From: Spirochaetota bacterium
Lineage (GTDB): Bacteria; Spirochaetota; B62-G9; DRHN01
DNA length: 8,360 bases
Direction of reading: 5' to 3'
NCBI GenBank assembly: GCA_023136305.1
Contig: JAGLSF010000076.1
Span: 1 to 8,360, forward strand
Part shown: in pieces, positions 6,977 through 8,360 of the stretch
How the letters are laid out: every line of letters starts with the position of its first letter
Numbering within the stretch: the first letter of the stretch is position 1
Made by a program: the position numbers and the translations under genes
The notes under the pieces: generated by a model
What the model was told of the DNA's origin: nothing
Database searches by the model: none
The model's input: the letters and a program-made list of their open reading frames with translations, nothing else

Positions 6977-8360
6977 TTAATACTTCCACGGTAAAATAGA
7001 AAATCTGGAATGAGCGTATCCGGTGTTGCGAATATCATGATGGGTGGATACCCAGGATGTCTTTCTGAATGAGAAGAACCTGCCCTCCCAATCCTGAACC
7101 TGAACGGCATACACCATGCCATTTTCCGTACACAGGAGTATGGATTTAATCCGATTTCTATGGAACAGACTCTGGTTGAGATCACTGACAAGGGGAGTGG
7201 CCCACACACGACCACTACTGTTGAACAGTGCCTCCTGATCACCGCTTTCGCCGTTCAGCACAAGAATGGCTCCAGAAAGGGTCGGCAGCAGAACCTCCAT
7301 GATACCGTCGTCGTTCAGATCATTGATAACGATTCTCCCGTTGACAGGGCCCTCTGTTGATGCAATTTTCCACAACTCTCGCCTCGTTGCACCTTCCACC
7401 ACACGGAGTATGCCTTCATTGTCGATGTAGAGTATATCCTCTTCACCGTCACCGTCCGCATCACCAACGGTAGGCGCAACACTGTATCGTCCTTCGGTCT
7501 CTTCGGTGAAAAGGAGCCGCCCCAGCCTTGAATGGGCTGAGAGTGTACCGCCACGAGTCAGGGTGACTATATCAACGTCACCATCGCCGTCGAGATCACC
7601 CAAAGAGGGAGGACCGGCCAGCCTGCCTGTCAGTGGGCTTTTCCAGAGACCCCAGCCATTGCTGCCGTCTATGGCATAGAGAAACCCTCTTCTCGTGGAG
7701 AACAGGATATCTTCCACCCCGTCACCGTTCAATTCAACGGCTACAGGTGCATGAGTGATATCGGTCTTTGCATCGAAGAACCGCCATATCTCGAAACCGG
7801 TCCGGCCGTCCAGGGCAATGACATCCATGTCAAGGGTTGCCAGTACGATGTCATCGGTTCGATCACCGTTGACATCAACCAGCGCGGGAAGCACCGTAAT
7901 GGGGACCCTTCCACTGTATTGCCAGATCCTGTCAAGAGTGTCGGAATAGGAGAAGGCAGTGATTGCACCGTTTTCAAACACCACGATAATATCATTGTCC
8001 CCATCCCCATTCACGTCCTTCAACAGCGGTTCGAGAAAGGGTGAACCGAGATCTTCTCTGAATATCTCATCACCCGTTTCACCGTCCAGGGCAACGAGCT
8101 CATTGAGGGCCGTACCGAATACAAAATCCTGGTATCGATCGCCATTGATCAGTCCCACCATTCCTGATCGTACGATAATGGGAACTGCGACTTCCGTGGG
8201 AAGCGAGTAGCTCCACAGTGCTTTGCTGTTTATTGTCTCGCTCTCCGAGAGTGCAGGGGCCGCCCAAGGAAGCCCTGTCTGTGCCTGCTGCAGCTCTTCC
8301 GCGCTGTATACCGGCGTCTCCTCAAATGAATAGGGCTTTGCAGATGCGCTACTGGCCTCT
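6977..8360 (-). CDS. FG-GAP/VCBS beta-propeller protein, C-terminal 460 residues (start outside window)
   Basis: The reading frame is open to the right edge. The ATG at 8161 is internal, because 66 further in-frame codons without a stop precede it (including PYSFEETPVYSAEELQQAQ and a blade-like KALWSYSLPTEVAVPIIV). The visible part contains repeats spaced about 44-47 residues, each with a calcium-loop-like motif: NGDRYQDF, DVNGDGDNDI, DVNGDRTDDI, ELNGDGVEDI, DLDGDGDVDI, DADGDGEEDI and DLNDDGIMEV, then a degenerate eighth at DLNQSLFHRNRIKSI. Between them run PQQ-like strands such as VIALDGRTGFEIWRF. The C-terminus has WVSTHHDIRNTGY, like the closing motif of many exported propellers. Such proteins are extracellular or periplasmic and often bind ligands or partners; no enzyme motif is seen. 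The stop is 3 nt before the next gene, so the two are co-transcribed. A signal peptide is expected upstream but cannot be seen. Confidence 0.88.
   Translation of the reverse strand, partial: EASSASAKPYSFEETPVYSAEELQQAQTGLPWAAPALSESETINSKALWSYSLPTEVAVPIIVRSGMVGLINGDRYQDFVFGTALNELVALDGETGDEIFREDLGSPFLEPLLKDVNGDGDNDIIVVFENGAITAFSYSDTLDRIWQYSGRVPITVLPALVDVNGDRTDDIVLATLDMDVIALDGRTGFEIWRFFDAKTDITHAPVAVELNGDGVEDILFSTRRGFLYAIDGSNGWGLWKSPLTGRLAGPPSLGDLDGDGDVDIVTLTRGGTLSAHSRLGRLLFTEETEGRYSVAPTVGDADGDGEEDILYIDNEGILRVVEGATRRELWKIASTEGPVNGRIVINDLNDDGIMEVLLPTLSGAILVLNGESGDQEALFNSSGRVWATPLVSDLNQSLFHRNRIKSILLCTENGMVYAVQVQDWEGRFFSFRKTSWVSTHHDIRNTGYAHSRFSILPWKY

Overview
All six protein genes in this window lie on the minus strand, so transcription runs from the right end to the left. 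Base composition looks roughly balanced by eye. The left third is the conserved rimP-nusA-infB translation/transcription block. The right two thirds hold three accessory genes for envelope or secreted proteins. The style of NusA (a single helix-hairpin-helix region followed by an acidic tail), together with the FG-GAP, FN3/beta-helix and SpoIIE-like neighbours, suggests a free-living relative of the Spirochaetota. This is an inference from resemblance, not a database result.

Layout in the direction of transcription. (1) 8360-6977: the 3' part of a secreted beta-propeller protein with about seven or eight Asp-rich FG-GAP/VCBS calcium-loop repeats; its start lies beyond the window. (2) 6973-4544: an 809-residue exported protein with a signal peptide, a carboxypeptidase-regulatory-like domain, three FN3-like domains and a right-handed parallel beta-helix. 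(3) 4544-2919: a two-pass inner-membrane protein with a Cache-like extracytoplasmic domain, a long Pro/Ala linker and a C-terminal PP2C/SpoIIE-like domain that has lost the acidic metal-binding positions. These three genes are packed with a 3-nt gap and a 1-nt TGATG overlap, so they look like one operon. An intrinsic terminator (2772-2745) lies downstream of them.

(4) 2712-2245 rimP, (5) 2234-714 nusA and (6) 618-1 infB (N-terminal 206 codons only) follow. RimP matures the 30S subunit, NusA controls pausing, termination and antitermination, and InfB recruits initiator tRNA, so this is the usual expression-machinery operon. The best candidate promoter for it (2842-2814) lies upstream of the terminator. 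The same hairpin may therefore act both as the end of the envelope operon and as a leader attenuator for rimP-nusA-infB.

The points most worth a second look are the degenerate SpoIIE-like domain on a membrane sensor, its tight coupling to two exported repeat proteins, the zinc ribbon near the C-terminus of NusA, the terminator in the rimP leader, and a nine-base poly-C tract inside the coding sequence of the beta-helix protein. No tRNA, rRNA, CRISPR array, insertion sequence or phage gene was seen.
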